From assembly GCF_002188635.1 (NCBI RefSeq), contig NZ_NINX01000056.1, positions 1 through 60,553 on the forward strand: a stretch of DNA of 60,553 nucleotides, written 5' to 3'. Of this stretch, positions 35,309 through 45,065 are shown in pieces. Every line of letters starts with the position of its first letter. Positions within the stretch are counted from its first letter, which is position 1. The DNA is from Pigmentiphaga sp. NML030171. Lineage in GTDB: Bacteria > Pseudomonadota > Gammaproteobacteria > Burkholderiales > Burkholderiaceae_B. A program made the translations under genes and the position numbers. The notes under the pieces were generated by a model. That model made no database searches and had not been told where the DNA came from. It was given only the letters and a program-made list of their open reading frames with translations.

Positions 35309-37969
35309 ATGCAGGAACGCTACGCTCCCAACGAGATCGAATCCGCCGCCCAGAAGCACTGGGAAGCGACCAACGCCTACCTGACGGTAGAACACGCGAA
35401 GAACCCCGACGGCTCGGAAAAGCCCAAGTTCTACGCCTGCTCGATGCTGCCCTATCCCAGCGGCAAGCTGCACATGGGCCACGTGCGCAACTACACGATC
35501 AACGACGCCATGTACCGGCAGTTGCGCATGAAGGGCTACAACGTCCTGATGCCCATGGGCTGGGACGCCTTCGGCATGCCGGCCGAGAACGCCGCCATCA
35601 AGTCCAAGGTGCCGCCCGCCAAGTGGACCTACGACAACATCGCCTACATGAAGAAGCAGATGAAGGCGATGGGCCTGGGCATCGACTGGTCGCGCGAAAT
35701 GACCGCCTGCGACCCGCGGTACTACAAGTGGAACCAGTGGCTGTTCCTGAAGATGCTGGAAAAAGGCATCGCCTACCGCAAGACCCAGGTGGTGAACTGG
35801 GATCCGGTGGACCAGACCGTGCTGGCCAACGAACAGGTCATCGACGGGCGCGGCTGGCGCTCGGGCGCGCTGGTGGAAAAGCGCGAGATCCCCGGCTACT
35901 ACCTGCGCATCACCGATTACGCCGAGGAACTGCTGGACGAGGTCAAGAACAACCTGACCGGCTGGCCCGAGCGCGTGCGCCTGATGCAGGAACACTGGAT
36001 AGGCAAGAGCGAGGGCACGCGCTTCGCCTTCACCCACGACATCCGCGACGCCGCCGGCCAGTTGATCCAGGACGGCCGCATGTACGTCTTCACGACGCGC
36101 GCCGACACCATCATGGGGGTCACGTTCTGCGCCGTCGCGCCCGAACACCCCCTGGCCCTGCACGCCGCCGCCACGGATCCCGCCCTGGCCGCCTTCATCG
36201 AGGAATGCCGCAAGGGCGGCGTAACCGAGGCCGAGCTGGCCACGCGCGACAAGGAAGGCCTGCCGACCGGCCTGACCGTGGTGCATCCGCTCACGGGCGA
36301 GGCTGTGCCGGTCTGGGTCGGCAACTACGTGCTGATGAGCTATGGCGACGGCGCGGTCATGGGCGTTCCCGCCCACGACGAACGCGACTTCGCGTTCGCC
36401 AGGAAATATGGCCTGCCCATCAAGCAGGTCATCGAGGCCGAAGGCCAGGTCTTCTCCACCGACGCCTGGCAGGAGTGGTATGGCGACAAGCAGGTGGCAC
36501 GCACGGTGAACTCCGGCAAGTACGACGGCCTCGGCCACCAGGCCGCCGTCGATGCCATCGCGGCCGACCTCGCGGCCAAGGGCCTGGGCGAGAAGCGCAC
36601 CACCTTCCGCCTGCGCGACTGGGGCGTTTCGCGCCAGCGCTACTGGGGCACGCCCATTCCCATCATCCACTGCGAGGCCTGCGGCCCGGTGCCGGTGCCC
36701 GAGAAGGACCTGCCGGTCGTGCTGCCCGAGGACCTGATCCCGGATGGCAGCGGCAACCCGCTGGCCAAGAGCGAATCGTTCCTGAAGTGCGTCTGTCCGC
36801 AATGCGGCAAGCCCGCCCGGCGCGAGACCGACACCATGGACACTTTCGTGGACTCGTCCTGGTACTTCATGCGCTATACCTCGCCCGGCAACGACGCCGC
36901 GATGGTCGACGAGCGCAACGACTACTGGATGCCGATGGACCAGTACATCGGCGGCATCGAGCACGCCGTGCTGCACCTCTTGTACGCCCGGTTCTGGACC
37001 AAGGTGATGCGCGACATGGGCCTGGTCAAGTTCGGCGAACCCTTCGTCAAGCTGCTGACGCAGGGCATGGTGCTCAACCACATCTATTCGCGCAAGAACG
37101 AAAAGGGCGGCATCGAATACTTCTGGCCCAACGAGGTCGAGAACCTGTACGACGCCAAGGGCGCCATCGTGGGCGCCAAGCTCAAGGCCGACGGCTCGCC
37201 GGTGGATTACGGCGGCGTGGGCACGATGTCCAAGTCCAAGAACAACGGCGTCGATCCGCAGTCGCTGATCGATACCCAGGGCGCGGACACGGCCCGGCTG
37301 TTCGTGATGTTCGCCAGCCCGCCCGAGCAGACCCTGGAATGGTCGGGCTCGGGCGTGGACGGCGCGCACCGCTTCCTGCGCCGCCTGTGGTCCTTCTGCC
37401 ATGCGAACCGCGAACGCATCCAGGCGGCGCTGGGCCGCCCCGCCCCGGCCGACTGGTCGTCCGCCAGCCAGTCCGTGAAGCTGCTGCGCCGCGACGTCCA
37501 TGCCATCCTGAAGCAGGCCGACTACGACTACCAGCGCATCCAGTACAACACCGTGGTCTCGGCCAGCATGAAGCTGCTGAACACGCTGGAGGATGCCAGG
37601 CTCGACGGCGAGACCGGCGACGCCGCGCTGGCCGAAGGTACGCGCATCCTGCTGTCGGTGCTGTATCCCATCGTGCCGCACCTGACCTGGCAGGCCTGGC
37701 GCGACCTGGGCTATGCCCAGGTCCATGGCGACCTGCTGGACGCGCCGTGGCCCGAGCTGGACGAGGCCGCGCTCGTGACCGACGAGGTCGAGCTGATGCT
37801 GCAGGTGAACGGCAAGCTGCGCGGTTCGCTGTCGGTGCCCAGCAGCGCCGACAAGGCCGCCATCGAAGCCCTGGCCGTCGCGCATGAAGCCGTGGGCCGG
37901 TTCCTCGAGGGGCGCCAGCCCAAACGCGTTATCGTTGTCCCTGGCAAACTCGTCAACGTGGTGGGCTGA
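35309..37969 (+). CDS. leuS: Leucyl-tRNA synthetase
   Basis: The 886-residue class I synthetase charges tRNA-Leu. It has the signature [18 protein letters not shown] (HIGH region), the CP1 editing domain ([14 protein letters not shown], then [10 protein letters not shown]) and [12 protein letters not shown] (KMSKS). C-terminal tRNA-binding parts are present. TATAAT at 35205-35210 may be its -10 box. It starts the operon leuS-lptE-holA-proA, and the lptE start overlaps its stop by 1 nt. Confidence 0.98.
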   Translation: MQERYAPNEIESAAQKHWEATNAYLTVEHAKNPDGSEKPKFYACSMLPYPSGKLHMGHVRNYTINDAMYRQLRMKGYNVLMPMGWDAFGMPAENAAIKSKVPPAKWTYDNIAYMKKQMKAMGLGIDWSREMTACDPRYYKWNQWLFLKMLEKGIAYRKTQVVNWDPVDQTVLANEQVIDGRGWRSGALVEKREIPGYYLRITDYAEELLDEVKNNLTGWPERVRLMQEHWIGKSEGTRFAFTHDIRDAAGQLIQDGRMYVFTTRADTIMGVTFCAVAPEHPLALHAAATDPALAAFIEECRKGGVTEAELATRDKEGLPTGLTVVHPLTGEAVPVWVGNYVLMSYGDGAVMGVPAHDERDFAFARKYGLPIKQVIEAEGQVFSTDAWQEWYGDKQVARTVNSGKYDGLGHQAAVDAIAADLAAKGLGEKRTTFRLRDWGVSRQRYWGTPIPIIHCEACGPVPVPEKDLPVVLPEDLIPDGSGNPLAKSESFLKCVCPQCGKPARRETDTMDTFVDSSWYFMRYTSPGNDAAMVDERNDYWMPMDQYIGGIEHAVLHLLYARFWTKVMRDMGLVKFGEPFVKLLTQGMVLNHIYSRKNEKGGIEYFWPNEVENLYDAKGAIVGAKLKADGSPVDYGGVGTMSKSKNNGVDPQSLIDTQGADTARLFVMFASPPEQTLEWSGSGVDGAHRFLRRLWSFCHANRERIQAALGRPAPADWSSASQSVKLLRRDVHAILKQADYDYQRIQYNTVVSASMKLLNTLEDARLDGETGDAALAEGTRILLSVLYPIVPHLTWQAWRDLGYAQVHGDLLDAPWPELDEAALVTDEVELMLQVNGKLRGSLSVPSSADKAAIEALAVAHEAVGRFLEGRQPKRVIVVPGKLVNVVG

Positions 37970-38523
37970 TGCAGCAAACGAGCTCGAAGTCGCTACCCCT
38001 GGGCGCCGCCTCTCACGGCCGGCGCCGTTTCCTTCGCCTGGCTGCCGCGACAGGCGGAATGGCCGCGCTGGCGGGCTGCGGCTTCGCGCTGCGGGGCACG
38101 GCCGACCTGCCCTTTTCCACGCTCTACATCGGCGCCGCCGACACCTCCGAGCTCGGCGCGCAATTGCGCCGCTACGTGCGCAACACGACCAATACGCGCA
38201 TCGTCGAGGATTCCAAGGCGGCGGAAGCCCAGTTGCAGATCCTGCAGGAGACGCGCGAACGCAGCATCCTGTCGCTGGACGCCTCGGGCCGCGTGCGCGA
38301 ATTCGAGCTGCGCTACCTGTTCGCCTTCCGCGTCCACGACGGCAAGGGCCAAGACTACATCCCGCCCACGACCATCGCGCTCAAGCGCGACCTGACCTTC
38401 AGCGACGCGAATACCCTGGCCAAGGACTCCGAAGCCAACCTGCTGTATCGCGACATGCAGAACGAAGCCGTGCAACAGGTGCTGCGCCGCATGGCCGCGG
38501 TCGAGTCCAAGCAGCCCAGTTGA
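37969..38523 (+). CDS. lptE: LPS-assembly lipoprotein LptE
   Basis: LptE plugs the LptD barrel that delivers lipopolysaccharide to the outer surface. It has 184 residues. CGFALRGTADLPFSTLYIGA at the mature start is the family signature. The signal region is unusual: GRRRFLRLAAATGGMAALAG before the lipidated Cys resembles a twin-arginine leader fused to a lipobox. TGATG overlaps leuS, so translation is coupled. A 160-bp repeat lies between it and holA. Confidence 0.93.
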   Translation: MQQTSSKSLPLGAASHGRRRFLRLAAATGGMAALAGCGFALRGTADLPFSTLYIGAADTSELGAQLRRYVRNTTNTRIVEDSKAAEAQLQILQETRERSILSLDASGRVREFELRYLFAFRVHDGKGQDYIPPTTIALKRDLTFSDANTLAKDSEANLLYRDMQNEAVQQVLRRMAAVESKQPS

Positions 38524-38535
38524 TGAAGAAGATGA

Positions 38536-38695
38536 GGCCCCCCCCTACGCGCTTCGCGCGCCCAGAATGGTGTGCCCCCAGCCGCTACGCGGCAGCCCCC
38601 AAGGGGGCCGGGACCCGCCTTGGGGCGGCCCGGCGTCGGGTCCCGAGGGGCGATGCTGGCGGACCGGCGGAGCCGGATCCGCGGCATCCAGGATC
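38536..38695 (+). repeat. Dispersed intergenic repeat, long form, copy C
   Basis: This copy is a chain of G+C-rich palindromes: CCTACGCGC..CGCGC, CAGCCGCTACGCGGCAG, CCCCCAAGGGGGC, GGGACCCGCC..CGGGTCCC and GGACCGGCGGAGCCGGATCC. It is nearly identical, in inverted orientation, to copy D at 59467-59625. It interrupts the lptE-holA gap. Confidence 0.85.
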
Positions 38696-38722
38696 GCAGC
38701 GACGGTCCGCCGGAGGCACCCT

Positions 38723-39757
38723 ATGAGGCAATTGCGTCCAGAACAACTGATTGCCCAGCTTCAGCGGGCGGGCGAGCAGCTGGAACCGCTGTATACGGTG
38801 ACCGGCGACGAGCCCCTGCTCGTGATCGAGGCTTGCGACGCCTTGCGGGCGGCGGCCACGGCTGGCGGCTTCACGGAACGGGAAACGGTGGTGGCGGATG
38901 CCCGCAGCGACTGGAATGCGCTACTGAGCGCCTCGCAGTCGATCTCGCTGTTCGGCGATCGCCGGCTGCTGGAGCTGAAGATCCCGACCGGCAAGCCCGG
39001 CAAGACCGGGGGCGAGGTCATCGCGCGGCTGGCCCGGCAGGCACCGGGCCAGCGGGGCGAGAGCGTCACGGTGGTGATGCTGCCCAAGCTGGACAAGACG
39101 ACCCGCTCGTCGGCCTGGTTCTCGGCGCTGGCCGAACACGGCATCGTCGTGGACGTGCCCACCATCGAACGGCCGATGCTGCCCGGCTGGGTGGGCGAAC
39201 GGCTGGCTCGGCAGCAGCAGCGCGCCGGCGCCGAGGTCCTGCAATGGCTGGCCGACCGCGTCGAGGGCAACCTGCTGGCCGCGCACCAGGAAATCCTCAA
39301 GCTGGGCCTGCTGTATCCGGAAGGCGCGCTGACGCTGGAACAGGTGCAGGACGCGGTCATGAACGTGGCGCGCTACGACGTATTCAAGCTGCGCGACGCC
39401 ATGCTGGCGGGCGACGCCAAGCGCGTGGTGCGCCTGATCGAAGGCCTGCGCGCCGAGGGCGAGGCCCTGCCGCTGGTGCTGTGGGCGGTGGGCGAGGAAA
39501 TCCGCCTGCTGGCCCGCCTGGCCCAGGCCGGCCAGCAAGGGCAAAGCGTGCCGGCGCTGATGCGCACGCTGCGCTTTTTCGGCACGCATGAACAATTGGC
39601 CAACCAGGCACTCAAACGGCTGACGCCCCAGGCCTGGACCGCCGCCGTCCACCACGCCCACGAGGTGGACAAGATCATCAAAGGGCTGCGTGTTCCGGGA
39701 CGCCTTCCGGATCCGTGGCACGAAATCACGCGGCTGGCGCTCAGGCTCGCGGCCTGA
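38723..39757 (+). CDS. holA: DNA polymerase III delta subunit
   Basis: HolA opens and loads the sliding clamp as part of the clamp loader. The 344-residue protein begins [20 protein letters not shown]. It has the AAA+-like fold without a functional ATP site ([18 protein letters not shown]), followed by [19 protein letters not shown] and VNEIIKG-like [14 protein letters not shown]. It follows lptE, as in many proteobacteria, but with a repeat in between. proA starts 28 nt later. Confidence 0.94.
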   Translation: MRQLRPEQLIAQLQRAGEQLEPLYTVTGDEPLLVIEACDALRAAATAGGFTERETVVADARSDWNALLSASQSISLFGDRRLLELKIPTGKPGKTGGEVIARLARQAPGQRGESVTVVMLPKLDKTTRSSAWFSALAEHGIVVDVPTIERPMLPGWVGERLARQQQRAGAEVLQWLADRVEGNLLAAHQEILKLGLLYPEGALTLEQVQDAVMNVARYDVFKLRDAMLAGDAKRVVRLIEGLRAEGEALPLVLWAVGEEIRLLARLAQAGQQGQSVPALMRTLRFFGTHEQLANQALKRLTPQAWTAAVHHAHEVDKIIKGLRVPGRLPDPWHEITRLALRLAA

Positions 39758-39785
39758 AACGCCCCGCCCCCTGCGATTCATACGA

Positions 39786-41051
39786 ATGGAAATCTCTACG
39801 CTCGACCAAACCATGCGCCGGATCGGCGCCAGCGCCCGCGCCGCCGCCCGGCTGGTCGCCCGCGCCGACGACCGTGCCAAGGCCGCGGCGCTGCGCGCCA
39901 TGGCTGCCGGCCTGCGCGACCACAAGGACTGGCTGCAGGCGGAAAACGCCAAGGACCTGGAAGCGGCCCGGGCGAACGGACTGGACGCGGCCATGGTCGA
40001 CCGCCTGACGCTGTCCGACAAGGCCCTGGGGCTGATGGCCGCCGGCCTGGAGCAGATCGCCGCCATGCCCGATCCCGTGGGCGAACTGACCGAGACCCGC
40101 ACGCGGCCCAACGGCATGCAGGTGGCGCGCATGCGGGTCCCGCTGGGCGTCATCGCCATCGTCTACGAGTCGCGCCCCAACGTCACCATCGACGCTGCCG
40201 CGCTGTGCCTGAAATCGGGCAACGCCACCATCCTGCGCGGGGGTTCCGAGGCCATCCATTCCAATACCGCGCTGGGCCGCATCGTGCGCGCGGGCCTGGA
40301 AGCCGCCGGCCTGCCCGCCGACGCCGTGCAGGTGGTCGAGACCACCGACCGGGCGGCCGTGGGCAAGCTCGCCACCATGACCGAGTTCGTGGACGTCATC
40401 GTCCCCCGGGGCGGCAAGGGGCTGATCAAGCGCCTGTCCGAGGAAGCGCGGGTGCCGGTCATCAAGCACCTGGACGGCATCTGCCACGTCTACGTCGACC
40501 GCGACGCCGACCTGGCCAAGGCCCACACCATCGCGTTCAACGCCAAGACCTACCGCTACGGCATTTGCGGCGCGATGGAAACCCTGCTGGTCCATGCCGG
40601 CGTGGCCAGGGCCTTCCTGCCCCCGATGGGACAGGCGTTTACCGGACACGGCGTCGAAATGCGGGGCTGCGAGCGCACCCTCGCGCTGGTGCCGCAGGCC
40701 GTGCCCGCGACCGAGGAAGACTGGGACACGGAATACCTGGGCCCCATCCTGTCGATCAAGGTGGTGGACGACCTGGACCAGGCCATCGGCCACATCGAGG
40801 CCCATGGCTCCCGGCACACCGACTCCATCGTCACCGAGAACCTGTCCGCCGCCCGCCGCTTCCAGCGCGAGGTCGATTCGAGCTCGGTCTACGTCAACCT
40901 GCCGACCTGTTTCGCCGACGGCTACGAATATGGCCTGGGCGCCGAGATCGGCATCTCGACCAACAAGCTGCACGCCCGTGGGCCGGTCGGGCTGGAAGGG
41001 TTGACCACGCTGAAATGGATCCTGACCGGCGACGGCCAGACGCGGGGCTGA
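39786..41051 (+). CDS. proA: Gamma-glutamyl phosphate reductase
   Basis: ProA reduces glutamyl-5-phosphate to glutamate semialdehyde in proline synthesis. The 421-residue protein has [34 protein letters not shown] and catalytic C261 in [11 protein letters not shown]. The end has [17 protein letters not shown]. Its partner proB is not in the window. It is probably co-transcribed with holA. Confidence 0.97.
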   Translation: MEISTLDQTMRRIGASARAAARLVARADDRAKAAALRAMAAGLRDHKDWLQAENAKDLEAARANGLDAAMVDRLTLSDKALGLMAAGLEQIAAMPDPVGELTETRTRPNGMQVARMRVPLGVIAIVYESRPNVTIDAAALCLKSGNATILRGGSEAIHSNTALGRIVRAGLEAAGLPADAVQVVETTDRAAVGKLATMTEFVDVIVPRGGKGLIKRLSEEARVPVIKHLDGICHVYVDRDADLAKAHTIAFNAKTYRYGICGAMETLLVHAGVARAFLPPMGQAFTGHGVEMRGCERTLALVPQAVPATEEDWDTEYLGPILSIKVVDDLDQAIGHIEAHGSRHTDSIVTENLSAARRFQREVDSSSVYVNLPTCFADGYEYGLGAEIGISTNKLHARGPVGLEGLTTLKWILTGDGQTRG

Positions 41052-41151
41052 TGCCGCGCGCCCTGCCATGCGGCGGATGCGGCCCGTTGGCCCGTCCCGC
41101 CGTCCGATTCCGCCGCCCTCGCGGCACGCATGCATCGACAAGGAAGCGCCT

Positions 41152-41574
41152 ATGCTGTGGGTAAAAGCTTTTCACATCGTCTTCGTCGCCTCGTGGTTCG
41201 CCGGCCTGTTCTACCTGCCGCGCATCTTCGTCAACCTGGCGCAGGAAACCAATGCCGCCGCGGCCACGCGGCTGCTGGGCATGGCGCGCCGGCTGTTCCG
41301 CTTCACCACCATCCTGGCCGTGCCGGCCGTCCTGCTGGGCCTGTGGCTGTATGTGGGCTATGGTATAGGCCGCGGCCCCGGCAACGGCTGGATGCACGCC
41401 AAGCTGGCCGTGGTCGTGCTCGTCATCGGCTACCACCATGCCTGTGGCAGCCTGCTGCGCAAGTTCGAGGCCGGCCGCAACGCCCGGTCCCACGTGTTCT
41501 ACCGCTGGTTCAACGAGGTTCCCGTGCTGCTGTTGCTGGCCGCCACGGTTCTCGTTGTCGTCAAACCCTTTTGA
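41152..41574 (+). CDS. hemJ: Protoporphyrinogen oxidase HemJ (CopD-like)
   Basis: This 140-residue four-helix membrane protein begins MLWVKAFHIVFVASWFAGLF and contains WMHAKLAVVVLVIGYHH and FYRWFNEVPVLLLL. These are HemJ (UPF0093) features, including the conserved His in the first helix and the HAK element. It oxidises protoporphyrinogen IX to protoporphyrin IX in haem synthesis. Its stop is directly followed by the methyltransferase frame. Confidence 0.9.
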   Translation: MLWVKAFHIVFVASWFAGLFYLPRIFVNLAQETNAAAATRLLGMARRLFRFTTILAVPAVLLGLWLYVGYGIGRGPGNGWMHAKLAVVVLVIGYHHACGSLLRKFEAGRNARSHVFYRWFNEVPVLLLLAATVLVVVKPF

Positions 41575-43086
41575 TTGGCCCAAGTCTTGTCCGATACTCC
41601 CGAGCGCAAGAAACCCACGCTTTCCCTTCCCAGCCGTCCGCGGCAGTCCGGCGCCCCGCAGGATGCCGACCGGCGCGTCCGCTCGGGCCCGCGCGCCCAC
41701 CGCGTGGCGCGGGCGGCGCTCGAAAGCGGCAAGCAGCCCACCGCGGCGGACGCACCGAGGGACGACGTCCCGGTCCGTCAAAGCCGTGAAGGCCGTCCCT
41801 CGGGGAAACCGCCGGCATCCGTGCCGGGCGACAATCGGGACCGGCGGCGACGCGACGACGAGCCTGGCGCGCGCCCGCGCGAGCGGCAGGCAGGCCGCCC
41901 GGCCCCCACGGCCGAACCCCGGCCCCGCGGCGCGCAGGCCGAGACCTTCGCCATGTTCGCGCCCTGCCCGCAGGGCCTGGAACAGGCGCTGGTCGACGAA
42001 CTGCATGGGCTGGGATACGACGACGCCTACGCCGGCCGCGCCGGTGCCCATTTCACGGCCGACTGGAACGGCATGATGCGTGCCAATCTGGAATCGCGGC
42101 TGGCCACACGCGTCCTGGTCCGGGTCGCGCACGGCGCCGTGCGCGACGAGGACGAACTGCTGGAACTGGCCCGGGCCACTCCCTGGGAACGCTGGTTCGG
42201 CGCCGAGCAGACCCTGCGCGTGGATACCTCGGCCGTGCGCAGCCCGATGAAAAGCCTGCAATTCTGCAATCTGCGGGTCAAGGACGGCATCTGCGATCGC
42301 CTGCGCGAACTCGAGGGCGAACGTCCCAGCATCGATACCGTCCGGCCCGATGCGCGCGTGCATGCCTTCCTGGACGAAACCAGCGCCACGCTCTACCTGG
42401 ACACCTCCGGCGAATCGCTGTTCAAGCGCGGCTGGCGTCTGGACAAGGGCGAGGCACCGCTGCGCGAGAATCTCGCGGCGGGCTTGCTGGCACTGTCCGG
42501 CTGGCCCGCCGACGTGCCGCTGATCGACCCCTTCTGCGGCAGCGGCACCATCCTGATCGAGGCGGCGCTCAAGGGATTGCGCGTGCCGCCCGGCATCTCG
42601 CGGCCCTTCGCCTTCGAGCGCCTGCGCGGCCACCAGGACCGCCGCTGGCGCGACCTGAAGGATGACGCCCGCGCCCGCATCCTGCCCGAACTACCCATGC
42701 AATTGGCCGGCGCCGACATCGATCCGCGTGCGATCGACGCGGCGCGCGAGAATGCCCACCGGGCGGGATTGACCGAAGACGCGGTCTATTTCGAGGTGGC
42801 CGATGCGCGCGACACCTGCCCGCTGGACGAACGCGCCGGCTGGCTGATTACCAATCCCCCCTACGGGGAACGCCTGGACCTGGAGGAAGACCGCCAGCTC
42901 TGGTCGGAGTGGGCCAGCACGCTCAAGCGGGAATTCGGCGGCTGGCAGTTGCACGTCATCACCAGCGACCTGGAACTCCCCCGCAAGCTGCGCCTGGACC
43001 CGTTCCGGCGCACGCCCGTCTACAACGGCGCGCTGGCCTGCCGGCTGTTTGGTTTCCAACTGGTCAAGGGCAGCTTCCGCCGCTGA
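41575..43086 (+). CDS. THUMP-domain 23S rRNA methyltransferase, RlmL-like
   Basis: This SAM-dependent RNA methyltransferase has a THUMP domain (FAMFAPCPQGLEQALVDEL onward) and a Rossmann domain with DPFCGSGTILIEAALKG and the N2-guanine motif TNPPYGERL. That motif points to m2G formation, as in RlmL, though the second RlmK domain is absent. About 120 residues at the N-terminus are Arg/Pro/Asp-rich low complexity. The start is uncertain: TTG at 41575 touches the hemJ stop, and TTG at 41587 would give MSDTPERKK. Confidence 0.88.
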   Translation: MAQVLSDTPERKKPTLSLPSRPRQSGAPQDADRRVRSGPRAHRVARAALESGKQPTAADAPRDDVPVRQSREGRPSGKPPASVPGDNRDRRRRDDEPGARPRERQAGRPAPTAEPRPRGAQAETFAMFAPCPQGLEQALVDELHGLGYDDAYAGRAGAHFTADWNGMMRANLESRLATRVLVRVAHGAVRDEDELLELARATPWERWFGAEQTLRVDTSAVRSPMKSLQFCNLRVKDGICDRLRELEGERPSIDTVRPDARVHAFLDETSATLYLDTSGESLFKRGWRLDKGEAPLRENLAAGLLALSGWPADVPLIDPFCGSGTILIEAALKGLRVPPGISRPFAFERLRGHQDRRWRDLKDDARARILPELPMQLAGADIDPRAIDAARENAHRAGLTEDAVYFEVADARDTCPLDERAGWLITNPPYGERLDLEEDRQLWSEWASTLKREFGGWQLHVITSDLELPRKLRLDPFRRTPVYNGALACRLFGFQLVKGSFRR

Positions 43087-43205
43087 ACCTTCCTCCGGCG
43101 CCGTCAGGCGCCATTTTTCTGCCCTGTTGAGTGATTTATAAACATCCAAACTGAGGCTGGAGGGCAACACTTGACCGCTCATTCATGCTGCGATGCGACA
43201 AAGGC

Positions 43206-43234
43206 TTGCCTTATCCTGGGGTTTCCCCTAATAT
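43206..43234 (+). promoter_or_regulatory. Sigma-70 promoter of the 63-residue protein gene
   Basis: TTGCCT (43206-43211) and TAATAT (43229-43234) are 17 bp apart. The -10 region overlaps a potential stem (TCCCCTA at 43224 with TAGGGGA at 43247). Confidence 0.7.
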
Positions 43235-43242
43235 AGGGTTAT

Positions 43243-43264
43243 CACCTAGGGGATAGCACCTAGG
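43243..43264. repeat. Tandem CACCTAGG boxes in the promoter-leader region
   Basis: CACCTAGG occurs at 43243-43250 and 43257-43264, 14 bp apart, between the -10 box and the ATG at 43288. Direct repeats here could be a regulator site. Confidence 0.5.
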
Positions 43265-43287
43265 CAACCACTGTAAAGGATACAGCC

Positions 43288-43479
43288 ATGAAATACGTTC
43301 AAGACAGCAAGCTGACCGACACGCTCGAGCGCGAACTGATCCGTGGCGAACTGGCCAACGAATTCGAACAGCCCCGTCCGTTCCAAGCCCTGCGCGCCGC
43401 GGCCAAGCAGGTTCTGAACCTGATCGCCGACCTGAAGGCGAACGCCCGCCGCTACAACGTCCAGTACGTCAACGGCTGA
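43288..43479 (+). CDS. Small basic/acidic helical protein, unknown function
   Basis: This 63-residue protein begins MKYVQDSKLTDTLERELIRG and contains PFQALRAAAKQVLNLIADLK. It is predicted mostly helical, with no signal peptide, membrane segment or known motif. Support for a real gene is strong: AAAGGA before the ATG, a good promoter, tandem repeats in the leader and its own terminator. I do not recognise the family. It may be a small regulator or chaperone-like protein. Confidence 0.8.
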   Translation: MKYVQDSKLTDTLERELIRGELANEFEQPRPFQALRAAAKQVLNLIADLKANARRYNVQYVNG

Positions 43480-43503
43480 TCGCAGCTCATGCGGTGCCCC
43501 GGC

Positions 43504-43535
43504 AAGGGCGTCCCCGTTCGCGGGAGACGCCCTTT
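43504..43535 (+). terminator. Intrinsic terminator of the small-protein gene
   Basis: AAGGGCGTC pairs with GACGCCCTT around an inner CCCG-TTCG-CGGG hairpin, followed by TTTG. Confidence 0.85.
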
Positions 43536-43585
43536 GTTCATTCCGGGACCAGGCATGGACGGATGAAATGTCGACGGGTTGAATG

Positions 43586-43611
43586 ACAAGGGGCGCCGCA
43601 GCGCCCCTTGT
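43586..43611. terminator. Hairpin at the end of the RND efflux operon
   Basis: ACAAGGGGCGC and its exact complement form an 11-bp stem with loop CGCA. It lies just past the stop of the outer-membrane channel gene. T runs are short, so it may act as much for mRNA stability as for termination. Confidence 0.75.
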
Positions 43612-43612
43612 T

Positions 43613-45064
43613 TCATTGCACGGTAGAGGTTGGCGCCGCCTTGGCGGCCACCGTGTTCTCTTCCCAACCGCCCCCCAGCGACTTGTACAAGCCCACCAGG
43701 TTGTTCAGGCGCTGCGTGCGCGCCTGCAACAGGCTTTGTTCGGCGGTGAACAACGCGCGTTGCGCATCCAGCAGCTGCAAATAGCTGTCGACCCCGTTGC
43801 GATACCGCATGTCGGACAGTTCCAGGCTGCGGCGGGATGCATCTACCAGAGTCTGTTGCGACTGGATCTGCCGATCGAAGGTACCCTTGGCGTCGAGCGC
43901 GTCCGCCACTTCCCGGAAGGCCGTCTGGATCGTTTTCTCGTACTGGGCCACCGCGATGTTCTTGCGGGCTTCGGCCAGGTCGAGGTTGGCCCGGTTGCGG
44001 CCACCGTCGAAGATGGGCAGGCTGATCTGAGGCGCGAAGCTCCAGGCCAGTGAGCCGCTGTCGAACAGCCCGGACAACTGGCTGCTGGCGGTTCCGAACG
44101 CGCCGGTGAGCGAGATCCTGGGGAAGAACGCGGCCCGGGCGGCACCGATATTGGCATTGGCACTGCGCAATTGCTGCTCGGCCGAGCGGATGTCGGGCCG
44201 GCGCTCGATGAGGTCGGACGACAGACCGACCGGCACGTCGGCCAGCAACGCCTGCTCGCTCAGCGGTCGCGGCGCGGGCAGGTCGGCCGGCAGGGGCTGG
44301 CCGATCAGCAACACGATCGCATTGGTGGCCTGGGCCCGGTTGCGCTCGGCGATGGCCTGCTCGGACAGCGCGCTCTGCACCAGCGACTCGGCCTGCTGGA
44401 GCTCAAGCTCGGAAGCCGCGCCGGCGTCGTAGCGCAGTTTGATCAGGTTGTACGAATCCTGCCGGGTCTTCAGCGTACGCTGGGCCAGCGCCAGCAGTTC
44501 GTCGCTGGAGCGCTCGTTCAGGTAGGCATTGGCCAGCTGGGCCACCAGGCTGATCTGCGTGCTGCGCCGCGTTTCCTCGCTGGCCAGGTACTGCGCCAGC
44601 GCGGCCTGGCTCAGGCTGCGGACGCGGCCGAACAGGTCCAGTTCGAACGCCGTCACGCCCAGGTTCACCTGGTACTGGCTGCCTATGGTCGAGCGGCCGG
44701 AGTACGACAGGTCGCCGGGCGTACGCTGGCGCGTGCCGTTGGCGTTGGCATTGACGCCGGGGAATTGGTCGGCGCGCGTCACGCCGTACTGGGCCCGGGC
44801 CGCTTCGATGTTCAGCACCGCCACGCGCAGGTCGCGGTTGTTCTCCAGCGACAGCGCGATCAGCCGTTGCAGACGTTCGTCGCCGAAGAACTGGCGCCAG
44901 CCTATGTCGGCCGTGGCCGGCTGCGAGCCGGCCGGCGCGGCGCCGTGGGCGGAGAAATCCGCCTCCACCGGTGCCGCCGGGCGCTCATAGGTCGGGATCA
45001 TCGAGCATCCCCCCAGCAAGGCGGCGACGGCCACCGCCACGAGTGAGTATGCGGGTCGTTTCAT
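43613..45064 (-). CDS. RND efflux outer-membrane channel lipoprotein, OprM/NodT family
   Basis: This 483-residue TolC-like channel is the exit duct of the efflux pump. The lipobox is LLGGCSMIP (Cys about 20). Family landmarks are TRADQFPGVNANANGTRQ, AFELDLFGRVRSLSQAALAQ, LIERRPDIRSAEQQLRSANA and the same repeat pattern again in the second half. It starts 1 nt after the pump stop (TGATATG), so translation is coupled. It completes the operon adaptor-pump-channel. Confidence 0.95.
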   Translation of the reverse strand: MKRPAYSLVAVAVAALLGGCSMIPTYERPAAPVEADFSAHGAAPAGSQPATADIGWRQFFGDERLQRLIALSLENNRDLRVAVLNIEAARAQYGVTRADQFPGVNANANGTRQRTPGDLSYSGRSTIGSQYQVNLGVTAFELDLFGRVRSLSQAALAQYLASEETRRSTQISLVAQLANAYLNERSSDELLALAQRTLKTRQDSYNLIKLRYDAGAASELELQQAESLVQSALSEQAIAERNRAQATNAIVLLIGQPLPADLPAPRPLSEQALLADVPVGLSSDLIERRPDIRSAEQQLRSANANIGAARAAFFPRISLTGAFGTASSQLSGLFDSGSLAWSFAPQISLPIFDGGRNRANLDLAEARKNIAVAQYEKTIQTAFREVADALDAKGTFDRQIQSQQTLVDASRRSLELSDMRYRNGVDSYLQLLDAQRALFTAEQSLLQARTQRLNNLVGLYKSLGGGWEENTVAAKAAPTSTVQ

Positions 45065-45065
45065 A

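Noticed and set aside
35204..37885. 893-codon frame opposite leuS, and the similar 932-codon frame at 55596-58394 opposite pepN
   Set aside because: Both are antisense shadows of highly conserved enzymes and lack recognisable domains or ribosome sites.
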